Positions 24,716 through 34,096 of a DNA stretch of 64,000 nt are shown piece after piece. The notes below the pieces were generated by a model, which was given only the letters and a program-made list of their open reading frames with translations, did no database searches and was not told the origin of the DNA. Made by a program: the position numbers and the translations under genes. Each line of letters starts with the position of its first letter. The first letter of the stretch is position 1. Origin of the DNA: Denitrobaculum sp965232285. Its GTDB lineage: Bacteria > Pseudomonadota > Alphaproteobacteria > Kiloniellales > Kiloniellaceae. The stretch lies in contig CBDDPL010000004.1 of the NCBI GenBank assembly GCA_965232285.1, positions 1,550,001 through 1,614,000 on the forward strand, in the 5' to 3' direction.

Positions 24716-25210
24716 TCAGAACTCTTGATTGAGCCTGAGGGAAACCGCGCCGGTGGCCTGCTGAGTGCCTTGGTTCGAATAGCCAACATGGCTGTTCTGT
24801 GCGGTCTGCACGGCCGTCGTGATGGCCTTGACCAGCTTTTCGTTGGTCGTTTTCGCGGCCCGGATGGCGGCCTCGTTTTCCCGCATGGTTTCGGTCATGC
24901 GTCCCACCACGTCGCGCAGCTCCTCGCGCAGGCTCTCGTCCAGCCGCTCGGTCGCGAAGCGGTCTTCGCGCAGGGCGGCCGTCTCGTTTTCGTAGCGGCT
25001 GATCAGCTCCAGTTTCTGCCCCTGCAGCACACTGAATTCCTGAATCTGCATGGCACGAAGCAGTTCGACCTCCCGGCTCATCAGGCTGGTGAGTTCGCGC
25101 ACCACGGTGATGATGGAATGGATGGAGGTTCCATTCAGTGGCTGAATGGCCAAGGCCTGATCGTCGGAGAGCTGGGCCATCTCGGCCTGGGGGATTGCGG
25201 CTTGCATCAC
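24716..25210 (-). CDS. flgN: FlgN-like export chaperone for FlgK/FlgL
   Basis: A 164-residue, mostly helical protein: IHSIITVVRELTSLMSREVE and LLRAMQIQEFSVLQGQKLEL form the FlgN-type helices with high Glu/Arg content, and the C-terminal tail is Gln/Asn-rich. It lies directly before flgK, the substrate of FlgN. Its start overlaps flgJ by four bases (ATGA). Similarity is by pattern and position, as FlgN sequences are poorly conserved. Confidence 0.75.
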   Translation of the reverse strand: MMQAAIPQAEMAQLSDDQALAIQPLNGTSIHSIITVVRELTSLMSREVELLRAMQIQEFSVLQGQKLELISRYENETAALREDRFATERLDESLREELRDVVGRMTETMRENEAAIRAAKTTNEKLVKAITTAVQTAQNSHVGYSNQGTQQATGAVSLRLNQEF

Positions 25211-25575
25211 TGTGCTACCTCCTGAAGCTTGAGGATCTCGCGCTGGACGGCGTCGGAAATGCCGATACCGCCTGATTTGGCTATGGCCTTGCCGTACTCC
25301 TGGACCAGCAGGGAACGGTAGATCTTTTCGCTGGAGCCGCCGCCGAAGGGGCCGTCGGTCTCGAGGCCGTCGAAGATCGGCGTCAGCATCTGGGCCAGAA
25401 ACACCGCTTCGAAGTCTTCGGCGGCTTCCTTGGCATGGGCCAGCTTCTTGGCCTGTAGCGCGCTGTCGCCCTGCGCGGCGTTGGCTGCGCTCTGGACCCC
25501 GGCGGCGGCCTTCTGGACGCTGGCGCGGCCCGCGTTGTTGGCGAAGAGGGCGTTATACTGGGTGAGATTGTCCAT
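25207..25575 (-). CDS. flgJ: Rod-binding protein, FlgJ N-terminal type (no muramidase domain)
   Basis: Carries the rod-binding motif AAEDFEAVFLAQMLTPIFDG (about residues 50-69) and YRSLLVQEYGKAIAKSGGIG. At 122 residues it has only the rod-cap half; the peptidoglycan hydrolase domain found in gammaproteobacterial FlgJ is absent, as in other alphaproteobacteria. It overlaps flgI by one base and flgN by four. Confidence 0.9.
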   Translation of the reverse strand: MDNLTQYNALFANNAGRASVQKAAAGVQSAANAAQGDSALQAKKLAHAKEAAEDFEAVFLAQMLTPIFDGLETDGPFGGGSSEKIYRSLLVQEYGKAIAKSGGIGISDAVQREILKLQEVAQ

Positions 25576-26750
25576 TACATCACCTCGATTTCGGCCTGCA
25601 GCGCGCCGGCTGCCTTGATCGACTGCAGGATCGTGATCATGTCGCGCGGACCGACCCCGAGGGCGTTCAGGCCGTTGACCAGTTCCTGCAGGCTGATCCC
25701 CGAGGGCAGAACGGCGAGCCGCCGGTCTTCGTCCTCGTCGATCTCGATGTTGGTGCGGTCTACCACCTCCGTGTCGCCGTTATTGGCGAAGGCGTTGGGC
25801 TGGCTGACCTGCGGGGTTTCAGTCACCCGGATCGTCAGATTGCCTTGGGCGATGGCCACGGTGCTGATGCGCACGTTCTCGCCCATGACGATGACGCCGG
25901 AGCGTTCGTCGATCAGAACCCGCGCGACCTGGTCGGTGGTGACCCGCAGTTGCTCGATGTCGGTCATCATGGCGACGGCATCACCGTTGTACTTCGGCGG
26001 AACCGCGATCTGAACCGTGGCCGGATCCAGCGATCGGGCGGCCGGGAGGCCGAGAAAATCGTTGACGGTATCGGCGATGCGCCGGGCCGTGGTGAGGTCC
26101 GGGTTGCGAAGCGCAACCTTGACGCTGCGCATGTTGTTCAGGGCGAAGTCCAGTTCGCGTTCGATGATCGCGCCATTCGCGATGCGGCCCACCGTGGGGA
26201 CGCCGCGGGTAACGGTCTCGGCATTGCCGGCTGCCGAGAAACCGGCGATGGCGACCGAACCCTGCGCGACGGCGTAAACCTCGCCGTCGGCGGCCAGCAG
26301 GGGCGTGACCAGCAGGGTGCCGCCGAGCAGGCTTGAGGCGTCGCCGATGGCGGAGACGGTGACATCCAGGCGGGTCCCCTGACGCGAGAAGGGTGGCAGG
26401 TCGGCGGTAATCATCACGGCGGCAACGTTATCGGTGTCCAGGGCGGCGTCGCGGGCGTTGACGCCCAGGCGCTCCAGCATGCCGATCAGGCTCTCACGGG
26501 TGAAAACAGCGCTGCCCAGATCATCTCCGGTGCCGTTCAGGCCCACGACCAGGCCATAGCCGACCAGCATGTTCTCGCGGATCCCCTCGAAGTCCACGAT
26601 ATCCTTGATCCGATGCTGCATCTGCGCTGCGGCAGGACCTGCGATCGCGAGCAGGAGAAGCGCGAGCGTCAGCCTTCTGGCGGCGAAAAGCGTTAGCTTT
26701 GCTGCGAGCGACGGCGCTACCTGGAAGAAATCTTGGACTTTTTGAAACAT
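25575..26750 (-). CDS. flgI: Flagellar P-ring protein FlgI
   Basis: Periplasmic P-ring subunit surrounding the rod. A signal peptide covers about residues 20-43 (LALLLLAIAGPAAA), preceded by a 20-residue extension, then the mature start HRIKDIVDFEGIRENMLVGY and GLVVGLNGTGDDL. The C-terminus SLQELVNGLNALGVGPRDMI is diagnostic. It is first in the minus-strand operon down to fliW and has a sigma-54 promoter 64 bases upstream. Confidence 0.95.
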   Translation of the reverse strand: MFQKVQDFFQVAPSLAAKLTLFAARRLTLALLLLAIAGPAAAQMQHRIKDIVDFEGIRENMLVGYGLVVGLNGTGDDLGSAVFTRESLIGMLERLGVNARDAALDTDNVAAVMITADLPPFSRQGTRLDVTVSAIGDASSLLGGTLLVTPLLAADGEVYAVAQGSVAIAGFSAAGNAETVTRGVPTVGRIANGAIIERELDFALNNMRSVKVALRNPDLTTARRIADTVNDFLGLPAARSLDPATVQIAVPPKYNGDAVAMMTDIEQLRVTTDQVARVLIDERSGVIVMGENVRISTVAIAQGNLTIRVTETPQVSQPNAFANNGDTEVVDRTNIEIDEDEDRRLAVLPSGISLQELVNGLNALGVGPRDMITILQSIKAAGALQAEIEVM

Positions 26751-26813
26751 TCACTTCACTCGGTTTTGGATCCTGCCCTTGCCGTTCGATCGGCGCCGGA
26801 CGCTGTGCCAGAT

Positions 26814-26828
26814 GCGAATGTCGTGCCA
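26814..26828 (-). promoter_or_regulatory. Sigma-54 promoter of the flgI operon
   Basis: On the minus strand TGGCACGACATTCGC matches all of TGGCACG and has GG and GC at the exact spacing, with one mismatch in TTGC. The predicted transcript starts near 26802, 52 bases before the flgI ATG. Confidence 0.75.
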
Positions 26829-26896
26829 AGAGTCTCCTTCCTGCGGGGAGCGTAGGAAATCTGCGCATTTCGCTACGGCGCAGGAGGGTTAAGAGC

Positions 26897-26920
26897 TTGC
26901 CGGAAGTGCGTGCCCGGCAA
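26897..26920. promoter_or_regulatory. Inverted repeat of FlbD-like half-sites between flgI and fliX
   Basis: TTGCCGG and CCGGCAA flank a 10-base spacer. The centre is about 106 bp upstream of the predicted flgI transcription start. The half-sites are those of the fliC sites, but with outward order and wider spacing. It may also act on the divergent fliX, which starts 109 bases away. Confidence 0.6.
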
Positions 26921-27028
26921 TTCGTGACTGTCATGACGGGTAAAAATTTCCCCATTAACACAATAAGTTAACCGCTTCTTAAGGATAAATGGCCAGCTTA
27001 ACAGCCGTGTTTGATCGAGCGGTTTGAA

Positions 27029-27442
27029 ATGAAAATTGGTCACGTGTCCTCGCCGAGGACGGCAACGACGAAACGGAACGAGCGCAGCGGGTCGGCGAAG
27101 GCCGGCGGTTTTGCGCAGGCTTTAGGCTCGGAGCCCGCGGCACCGGCCGCCGTAGCCGGCACGGCGCCGCTCGGTGCGCTGGATGCGCTGGTCGCGCTGC
27201 AGGAGGTCGATGACCCCACCACCGGACGTGGGAAGGCGCAGCAACGCGGTGAAGAGCTCCTGGATCGTCTGGACCGTCTGCGTATGGGATTGCTGATGGG
27301 GCGGGTCTCGATCACCGAGCTCGAGCGGCTTTCGGACATGGTGAATCGGGAATCGGCCGCGACCAGCGATCCGCGTCTGCGGGAGATTCTCGGCGAGATC
27401 GAGTTGCGGGCGGCGGTCGAGCTGGCGAAGCTTGGTCGCTGA
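27029..27442 (+). CDS. fliX: Flagellar regulator FliX
   Basis: FliX couples early flagellar assembly to the activity of the sigma-54 activator FlbD. The 137-residue protein has a variable Ala-rich N-terminus and the conserved C-terminus GEELLDRLDRLRMGLLMGRV, then ITELERLS and LREILGEIELRAAVELAKL. The ATG at 27029 (MKIGHVSS) is preferred over an upstream TTG. It is divergent from flgI, the same arrangement as in Caulobacter. Confidence 0.9.
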   Translation: MKIGHVSSPRTATTKRNERSGSAKAGGFAQALGSEPAAPAAVAGTAPLGALDALVALQEVDDPTTGRGKAQQRGEELLDRLDRLRMGLLMGRVSITELERLSDMVNRESAATSDPRLREILGEIELRAAVELAKLGR

Positions 27443-27632
27443 ACCTTCGTTCGGCCAGTTTGAAACAAAAAGTGAACTTTTGGCGTCCGCAGCCGGGTAG
27501 AGCGCTGTTTGTAGGGACAAAATTTCGACAAAACTTCGTTAATGCACCTCCAATGTGTTTCTGAAGCTTGTCGAGCGGAGCAAATTTCATATACTCCGCG
27601 GCGCTGCAATTTGACCATGTGTGGGACTAGGA

Positions 27633-28049
27633 ATGACGATACCATTGCCGCACGACTATCGTCCTGCTGATGACGAGAGTTTTATGAACCCGCTGATGAC
27701 GGAGTATTTCCGTCAGAAGTTGTTGAATTGGAAAGAGGAACTCCTTCGGGAATCGAGCGAAACCCTGCAGAATCTGCAGCAGGATAACGTCCCTGAAGCC
27801 GATATCGCGGATCGGGCCTCCACTGAAACCGACCGGGCGCTTGAGCTCCGGACCCGGGACCGCGAACGCAAACTGATCGCAAAAATCGACGAAGCACTGC
27901 AGCGAATCGAGACGGGCAATTTCGGCTACTGCGAGGAAACCGGAGAGCCGATCAGCCTGCGGCGCCTGGAGGCCAGGCCGATCGCAACGCTGTCGATCGA
28001 AGCCCAGGAACTCCATGAGCGTCTGGAGCGAACACACCGCGACGATTAA
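27633..28049 (+). CDS. dksA: DksA-type RNA polymerase secondary-channel regulator with a single cysteine
   Basis: Works with ppGpp on RNA polymerase. The coiled-coil tip DIADRA fits DxxDxA, followed by TDRALELRTRDRERKLIAKI and the globular part FGYCEETGEPISLRRLEARP. Only one cysteine remains of the four zinc ligands of the Escherichia coli protein, as reported for the Rhodobacter sphaeroides DksA. The start at 27633 (MTIPLPHDYRP) matches the N-terminus of alphaproteobacterial relatives; its ribosome site is poorly spaced. Two terminators follow. Confidence 0.9.
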   Translation: MTIPLPHDYRPADDESFMNPLMTEYFRQKLLNWKEELLRESSETLQNLQQDNVPEADIADRASTETDRALELRTRDRERKLIAKIDEALQRIETGNFGYCEETGEPISLRRLEARPIATLSIEAQELHERLERTHRDD

Positions 28050-28056
28050 ACGACAA

Positions 28057-28091
28057 AACCGGGCAGCGAACAGCTAGCCCGGTGTTTTTTT
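28057..28091 (+). terminator. First terminator after dksA
   Basis: CCGGGC (28059-28064) pairs with GCCCGG (28077-28082) around a 12-base loop and is followed by TGTTTTTTT. Eight bases after the dksA stop. Confidence 0.85.
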
Positions 28092-28094
28092 GTC

Positions 28095-28130
28095 AGGCTG
28101 GCCGACTTAATCGTCGACCAGCCTTTTTTG
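28095..28130 (+). terminator. Second terminator after dksA
   Basis: AGGCTGG (28095-28101) pairs with CCAGCCT (28118-28124), followed by a run of T. The tandem pair insulates dksA from the convergent flgH operon. Confidence 0.8.
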
Positions 28131-28138
28131 TTATCCGA

Positions 28139-28957
28139 TCAGAAGGGCCAGATGATGTCGAAGACCTGCTGGCCGTAGCGGGGCTGCTGGACATCGGAAA
28201 TCTGCCCGCGGCCACCATAGGCGATGCGCGCTTCGGCGATCTGGTCATAGTTGATCTGGTTGGTGGAGGTGATGTCTTCCGGCCGGATCAAACCGGCGAC
28301 CTGAAGCTCCCGGACCTCGAAGTTGACCCGGACCTCCTGCCGGCCGGCCACGACCAGATTACCGTTTGGCAGCACCTGGGTGACCAAGGCGGCGACCCGC
28401 AGATTGATGGATTCATCCCGGGCGACGGCGCCGGCGCCTTCCGAACTGCTGGTGCTGTCCAGGTCGATCAGGTCGGTGGCGTCCACGGCCTGGGGCAGAA
28501 TACTTGCCAGGCTGGCCTCGTAACCCAGGAAGGAGGTCGCCGAGGCATCTTCGGCATTCGTCCGGCTGCGGTTGGTTCTGTTCGAGATCGCCGCCGAGTC
28601 ATTGATTTCGATGATGACCGTCAGGATATCGCCGACTTCACTCGCCCGCTGATCCTTGAGAAAGGCGCGCGATCCCGGACGCCAGAGCGAGCTGGGAGAA
28701 CGTTCGACCTCGACCGTCGACGGCATGGGAATGCTGACCTGCTGTGCGCCGGGTACCACCTTTGCCGGATTTTCGATGGTCGAAAGCTCGGGGGCGTCGC
28801 CGACCTGGGAGAGGCGGTTCACCATGTTGCAGCCGGAGAGGCCTGCAGCAAGGAGGGAAATGGCCAGGGCTTTTGTCAGCAGTGAAGCAACCGGCTGTCC
28901 GTTGCTGTCCCGGTTGTTTTCCTTACCCAGGCTGCTTTCATTGAATGCGCTTAGCAT
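28139..28957 (-). CDS. flgH: Flagellar L-ring lipoprotein FlgH
   Basis: Outer-membrane ring subunit. A lipobox LSGC (cysteine near residue 43) follows a hydrophobic stretch that starts at about 24; the first 20 residues are an unusual polar extension, so the annotated start may be too long. Conserved blocks are SLWRPGSRAFLKDQRASEVG, DILTVIIEINDSA, ADLIDLDSTSSSEG-like region, VLPNGNLVVAGRQEVRVNFE and LQVAGLIRPEDI. Last gene of flgF-flgG-flgA-flgH. Confidence 0.93.
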   Translation of the reverse strand: MLSAFNESSLGKENNRDSNGQPVASLLTKALAISLLAAGLSGCNMVNRLSQVGDAPELSTIENPAKVVPGAQQVSIPMPSTVEVERSPSSLWRPGSRAFLKDQRASEVGDILTVIIEINDSAAISNRTNRSRTNAEDASATSFLGYEASLASILPQAVDATDLIDLDSTSSSEGAGAVARDESINLRVAALVTQVLPNGNLVVAGRQEVRVNFEVRELQVAGLIRPEDITSTNQINYDQIAEARIAYGGRGQISDVQQPRYGQQVFDIIWPF

Positions 28958-28971
28958 GCTCGTGTCTCTCC

Positions 28972-29946
28972 CTAATTACGGACGACAAAGTCGCTCGGCG
29001 CCACGCGGACGGTGCCACGGCCCGTCACCTCTGCGCTGATAATGCTGTCGGACTTCGTATTGACGACGCGGATGGCTTCACCCAGCGCGCCGGCCTCGAG
29101 GGCGCGGCCCTGTGCGGTCAAGACCATCTGCTCGGTTTCAAGCCGGATCGTGACGAGGCTGTTTTTTGAGATCACCTGAGGTGTGCGGAGCTCCACGGCC
29201 TTAAGAACGACACCAGCGCCGATCGGACGCCGGGCGCTTTTCCCGACAATGGAATCGCTGGAAACCAGGGCGTTCCGGGCCAGCCGGTCGGCTCTGCGGA
29301 CAACCCAGTCCAGATCGTCAGGCCGGATCACTTCGCCGGCGTCGATCCGGCGGCGCAGGACCGGCACCTCAAGCATCTCGATCGCCCGGCCGCGGACGGT
29401 CGTTTTGCTGCTCGGAACCCCCTCGGCCGGTGCCACGACCTGCACGGAGAAGCGTCCGCTTGCCTCGTCAAACGAGAGGTTGGTGATGGCCAGGCCGTCG
29501 CCTAGCTCCCGGGGCAGAACCAACTGAACCGCGGGGCTGTCGAACTCCAGGTTCGCATTCTGGCGCAAACCCTCTTCGAGCAAGGCTTGCTTGACCCGGT
29601 CTTTGATCCTCTGCGAGGGGATGACGTTGACGGCACGCTGAATGATCGCCCGGTCCAGGTGCGAGGACGGCCGCCAGGGCAGGCCGTACTTCTGCGCGAT
29701 GGCGCTGAGCCAGCGCACGCCGACCGGCACTTTTTTGCCCAGCGCAGGCGCGCGCGCGATAGCCGTGTCGGACTTTTCGCCCAGGCCGGTGAAGATATGG
29801 CCGAGTCTGACGACATCGCCCTCGACGATGACATCCTGATTGAGGGTGACGGCGCCGGCATCCGGTTGCGTCGCCGCCAGTGGCGTGGCCAGAGACGAAA
29901 GCAGCAGGACGGCAAGGGCGGCCAGAGGGATCCTTCGCATGATCAA
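28972..29946 (-). CDS. flgA: P-ring assembly chaperone FlgA
   Basis: Periplasmic chaperone for FlgI. A signal peptide (about 1-25, ending PLAA) is followed by N-terminal beta domains and the C-terminal SAF domain with VPVLRRRIDAGEVIRPDDLD and LVTIRLETEQMVLTAQGRAL. Length 324 is long compared with enteric FlgA (about 220) but usual in alphaproteobacteria. It sits between flgG and flgH with 12 and 14-base gaps. Confidence 0.92.
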   Translation of the reverse strand: MIMRRIPLAALAVLLLSSLATPLAATQPDAGAVTLNQDVIVEGDVVRLGHIFTGLGEKSDTAIARAPALGKKVPVGVRWLSAIAQKYGLPWRPSSHLDRAIIQRAVNVIPSQRIKDRVKQALLEEGLRQNANLEFDSPAVQLVLPRELGDGLAITNLSFDEASGRFSVQVVAPAEGVPSSKTTVRGRAIEMLEVPVLRRRIDAGEVIRPDDLDWVVRRADRLARNALVSSDSIVGKSARRPIGAGVVLKAVELRTPQVISKNSLVTIRLETEQMVLTAQGRALEAGALGEAIRVVNTKSDSIISAEVTGRGTVRVAPSDFVVRN

Positions 29947-29958
29947 CGACCTCCTAGA

Positions 29959-30744
<786 letters not shown>

Positions 30745-30762
30745 GGCCGTATTCCTCTGACT

Positions 30763-31488
30763 TTACTGCTGCGACGAAACGAGAACCTGAATCGCCCGGC
30801 GTTGGCGTTCATGTTCCTGATCGACCAGTTTGCTTGTCGCCGTGTAGCTGCGGATCGTGTTGATCATGCGGGTCACCTCAACGATTCCCTGCACGTTGGA
30901 GCCCTCGATCATGCCCTGGATGACCTCGCCCTCTTCAGCCGGCTGGGGTTCCTGATCGCCAGGTGCTAGCAGGCTGTTGGATTGCTTCTCCAGGGCCTGC
31001 TCGTTCTCGAAGCTGACGATCTGGATGCGGCTGATCAGGGTTTCGCCAGCGGAGACGCTGCCGTCCCGTGCGACCGAGATCTCGGTTTCGTTCACCGGAA
31101 TGGTGATCGGGTTGCCGTCGGCGGCGAGCAGCGGGTCACCCTGCGTCGTGACAATCTGGCCCTGCGCGTCGAGTTGGAAGGTGCCGTTTCGGGTGTAGCG
31201 CTCGCCGTCCACCGTCTCGACCACGAAGTAGCCCGGCCCGCTGATCGCCAGGTCGAGCGGGTTTTCGGTCTTGGTCATGGGGCCTTCGCTGATGTTGCGC
31301 AGCAGCGCGATGTCCTGAACCAGGCTGACCCGGTCGTTTTCACCCGTTTTCCGAAGGTGTTCGACGAACATCATGTCTTCGCCCTTGAAGGCCGGCGTGG
31401 TCATGTTGGCCAGATTGTTGGCGATCACGTCCATCTTTCGGCGCAAGACCGACTGGCGGGAGAGGGCTATGTAACCGGTATTTTCCAT
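30763..31488 (-). CDS. flgF: Proximal rod protein FlgF
   Basis: Rod subunit of 241 residues starting ENTGYIALSRQSVLRRKMDV, IANNLANMTTPAFKGEDMMF, and ending SNVQGIVEVTRMINTIRSYT. The ATG at 31488 has GGAG 7 bases upstream and gives the canonical N-terminus; a 47-residue upstream extension is rejected. First gene of the minus-strand flgF-flgG-flgA-flgH operon, with a sigma-54 promoter about 75 bases upstream. Confidence 0.94.
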   Translation of the reverse strand: MENTGYIALSRQSVLRRKMDVIANNLANMTTPAFKGEDMMFVEHLRKTGENDRVSLVQDIALLRNISEGPMTKTENPLDLAISGPGYFVVETVDGERYTRNGTFQLDAQGQIVTTQGDPLLAADGNPITIPVNETEISVARDGSVSAGETLISRIQIVSFENEQALEKQSNSLLAPGDQEPQPAEEGEVIQGMIEGSNVQGIVEVTRMINTIRSYTATSKLVDQEHERQRRAIQVLVSSQQ

Positions 31489-31559
31489 CGATCTCCATCC
31501 GGCTGAGCGGCTGAGCCACCGGCAGTCAATCGCCGGGGCGGGGTGTCGGCTAGCTTCGT

Positions 31560-31575
31560 TGCAGGACCCATGCCA
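31560..31575 (-). promoter_or_regulatory. Sigma-54 promoter of the flgF operon
   Basis: On the minus strand TGGCATGGGTCCTGCA matches the -24/-12 consensus with exact GG/GC spacing and a final A. The predicted transcript starts near 31549, about 61 bases before the flgF ATG. Confidence 0.72.
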
Positions 31576-31647
31576 AGAGGAAATGCGAAAGAGATTGGCA
31601 GATTTCCGGGCTTTTTCACTGCCGGCCATCGGGGGGGAGGCCCGTGG

Positions 31648-31660
31648 GGCAGGGCTTGCC
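31648..31660. promoter_or_regulatory. FlbD-like enhancer site between flgF and fliL
   Basis: GGCAGGGCTTGCC follows the GGCA-N4-TTGCC layout of both fliC sites, with one half-site mismatch. Its centre is about 105 bp upstream of the predicted flgF transcription start. The same bases can be read as a weak plus-strand sigma-54 element, but the enhancer reading fits the shared spacing better. Confidence 0.6.
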
Positions 31661-31794
31661 GGGTAGTTCTTGCCCCACGTCCGTCGGATGCCTGCTTACA
31701 TCCCGCGCGCGTGTCGATTTCAACGAGTTTTTAACCATCCCGGCGTAGGCTGAGCGCCAGTTAAGTTTATGTAAAACCGAAGAGTCCTGCGTAT

Positions 31795-32322
31795 ATGTCC
31801 GATGAAGCGGTATCTGAAGACGTCGGCGAAGAGCTAGAGGTCGAAGCGCGCCCGAAAGGCGGCATGAACGGGAAGAAGCTCGTGCTCTTCATCGTCCTGC
31901 CGATTCTCCTGCTGGCGATCGCCGGCGCTGGCGTCTACTTCTCGGGTATTCTGGGGCCCGAAGAGACCGAGGAAGGCGCCGAAGAGGAAGAGATGGTGGA
32001 AGAGGTCCCGGTGGGACCTGCCGTCTTCTACGATCTGCCGGAAATGCTGGTGAACCTGACCTCCGGGGGGCGTCGCGCCAATTTCCTCAAGATCTCCGTC
32101 AGTCTGGAACTGCAGTCTGAGGCGGACGTGCCGCAGGTCGAAGCCGTGCTGCCGCGCATACGGGACAACTTCCAGGTCTATCTGCGTGAGCTGCGAATCG
32201 AGGATCTGCAGGGCTCGGCCGGATTGCAACGCCTGCGCGAAGAGCTGCTTCTGAGGGTCAATGCCGCGGCGCGCCCGGCGGTGATCCAGGACGTCCTCTT
32301 CAAAGAAATGCTCGTGCAGTAA
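31795..32322 (+). CDS. fliL: Flagellar basal-body protein FliL
   Basis: Single-pass inner-membrane protein associated with the stator. One membrane helix (about residues 24-43, LVLFIVLPILLLAIAGAGVY), an acidic linker of Glu residues, then the stomatin-like periplasmic domain with FYDLPEMLVNLTSGGRRANF. Length 175. It is first of the run fliL-fliM-DUF6468-motE. Confidence 0.93.
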   Translation: MSDEAVSEDVGEELEVEARPKGGMNGKKLVLFIVLPILLLAIAGAGVYFSGILGPEETEEGAEEEEMVEEVPVGPAVFYDLPEMLVNLTSGGRRANFLKISVSLELQSEADVPQVEAVLPRIRDNFQVYLRELRIEDLQGSAGLQRLREELLLRVNAAARPAVIQDVLFKEMLVQ

Positions 32323-32332
32323 CGGTCGCACC

Positions 32333-33430
32333 ATGGCAGACGAAACAGAAACCGAAGAAGTCGATCAAGATGCCCTCATGGCCGAATGGGAGGCCATGTC
32401 GGATGACGACGGTGAAGGGGGCGGCGATGACGATATGGCCGCCGCCATGGGCGAGGGCGGTTCGACCCGCGTCCTGGACCAGAGCGAAATCGACAGCCTG
32501 CTGGGCGTTGATACCAGCAACGAAGACGATGTTGCCCAGTCCGGTATCCAGGCAATCCTCAACTCTGCCCTGGTATCCTACGAGCGTCTGCCGATGCTCG
32601 AGGTGGTCTTCGACCGACTGGTGCGCATGATGTCGACCTCGCTGCGTAACTTTACCTCCGACAACGTCGAAGTGAGCCTGGATAACATCACCTCCGCCCG
32701 CTTCGGCGATTATCTCAATTCCATTCCGCTGCCGGCCATGCTGTCCGTCTTCAAGGCGGAGGAGTGGGACAATTTCGGCCTCATGACGGTGGATTCGGCC
32801 CTGATCTATTCGATCGTCGACGTGCTTCTGGGCGGGCGCCGGGGGACGGCGGCCATGCGGATCGAAGGTCGGCCCTATACCACCATTGAGAGAAATCTGG
32901 TCGAGCGCATGGTACATGTGGTCCTGGCCGACCTCTCCAGCGCCTTTGACCCGCTGTCGCCGGTCAATTTCCGCTTCGAACGTCTGGAGACCAACCCGCG
33001 CTTCGCGACCATCGCCCGGCACGCCAACGCGACCATCGTGATTACCCTGCGGGTCGACATGGAGGACCGGGGTGGCCGGATCGAACTCCTGATTCCCTAC
33101 GCCACACTGGAGCCGGTGCGCGAACTGCTGCTGCAGATGTTCATGGGTGAGAAGTTCGGCCGGGATTCGATCTGGGAAGGCCATCTGACTGCCGAGCTCT
33201 GGCAGACCGATGTCCCGATCCAGGCGGTTCTGGAACAGGTCGAACTGCCCCTGGGCGATGTCATGAACTGGGAAGTGGGGAGCCATCTGGAGCTTTCCTG
33301 CACACCGGCTTCGGCAATCGAGATGCGCTGCGGCGACGTGCCGATGTTCCAGGGCAATATGGGGCGCAAGAACGGCTCCATCGCGGTGCGGGTCGTGAAC
33401 AAGCTGACGCGGGAGAGCGAAGCGTCGTGA
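32333..33430 (+). CDS. fliM: Flagellar motor switch protein FliM
   Basis: C-ring switch protein. After an acidic 40-residue N-terminal extension comes the CheY-binding EIDSLLG element (about residue 50), the CheC-like middle domain (NFTSDNVEVSLDNITSARFG, GRPYTTIERNLVERM) and the C-terminal SpoA domain (LPLGDVMNWEVGSHLELSC). Length 365. fliN, which often follows, is not in the window. The stop overlaps the next gene by four bases. Confidence 0.96.
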   Translation: MADETETEEVDQDALMAEWEAMSDDDGEGGGDDDMAAAMGEGGSTRVLDQSEIDSLLGVDTSNEDDVAQSGIQAILNSALVSYERLPMLEVVFDRLVRMMSTSLRNFTSDNVEVSLDNITSARFGDYLNSIPLPAMLSVFKAEEWDNFGLMTVDSALIYSIVDVLLGGRRGTAAMRIEGRPYTTIERNLVERMVHVVLADLSSAFDPLSPVNFRFERLETNPRFATIARHANATIVITLRVDMEDRGGRIELLIPYATLEPVRELLLQMFMGEKFGRDSIWEGHLTAELWQTDVPIQAVLEQVELPLGDVMNWEVGSHLELSCTPASAIEMRCGDVPMFQGNMGRKNGSIAVRVVNKLTRESEAS

Positions 33431-33981
33431 GCAGTGGGTTGGATTTAAACTTGATTTTTGAACTGGTTCTGGCCGGCCTGCTGGTCGCCACCATCGCCTA
33501 CGCCGCCATCCTTGATCGAAAGCTCGGTGCCATCCGTAAGTCGAAAAGCGAAATGGAGAGCCTGATCAAGGACTTCGCCGATTCGACTGTGAAAGCGGAG
33601 CAGGGGCTTGCGGAGTTGCGGCAGCATGCGGGTTCCAGCGGCCAGGAGCTGCAGCAGCAGGTCGATGGCGCTGCTAAGCTTTTGACAGATTTGAAGTTTT
33701 TGGTTGAGCGCGGTGAAAGTCTCGCGGATCGCCTGGAAGGTGTTTCAGCGCAGACCCGCGAAAGCCTCGCGGGCAGCAAAACGGCTCCGGAAAAGCTTGA
33801 TGCTCGACAGAAAAAAGTAAGCGATATCAAAAGAGTGGCAGAGTCTTCTCAGAAACCTTCTGCGGCTCGCGGCGCGCCCAAGCCGTCCGACGACGACCTG
33901 CCGATTTCCGAGCGACTCAATCTGACCTCCGAAAATCCCGGAGCCGGCGCCTTGTTAAAGGCACTGCAAAGAATGCGTTAA
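33427..33981 (+). CDS. DUF6468-type membrane-anchored coiled-coil protein of the flagellar cluster
   Basis: One N-terminal membrane helix (about residues 10-29, FELVLAGLLVATIAYAAIL), a long helical segment rich in Lys/Glu/Gln (30-120), then a Ser/Pro-rich linker and a conserved C-terminal PISERLNLTSENPGAGALLK. This arrangement is the alphaproteobacterial DUF6468 family found between fliM and motE. The GTG start overlaps the fliM stop. A role at the motor or switch is inferred only from its position. Confidence 0.75.
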   Translation: MSSGLDLNLIFELVLAGLLVATIAYAAILDRKLGAIRKSKSEMESLIKDFADSTVKAEQGLAELRQHAGSSGQELQQQVDGAAKLLTDLKFLVERGESLADRLEGVSAQTRESLAGSKTAPEKLDARQKKVSDIKRVAESSQKPSAARGAPKPSDDDLPISERLNLTSENPGAGALLKALQRMR

Positions 33982-34096
33982 TCCGCCTGCTTTATCCTAA
34001 CGAGCGGAATACGACCGAACGCCGGGCCCTCAAAAGGGCGGTTCCTCAGGAATGACGGACCCGCCGGAGCTTTGGCGGACTTCTAGGAAGGTATCC

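Larger units (their letters stand above)
31489..31794. other. 306-base divergent regulatory region flgF/fliL
   Basis: No gene. It contains the flgF sigma-54 promoter and one FlbD-like site. That site lies within one arm region of a larger 9-bp dyad, CGTGGGGCA (31643-31651) with TGCCCCACG (31671-31679). A fliL promoter on the plus strand was not resolved. Confidence 0.6.

Noticed and set aside
31645..31660. Plus-strand sigma-54 promoter for fliL
   Set aside because: TGGGGCAGGGCTTGCC fits only partly and the same bases make a better FlbD-like site at the right distance from flgF.
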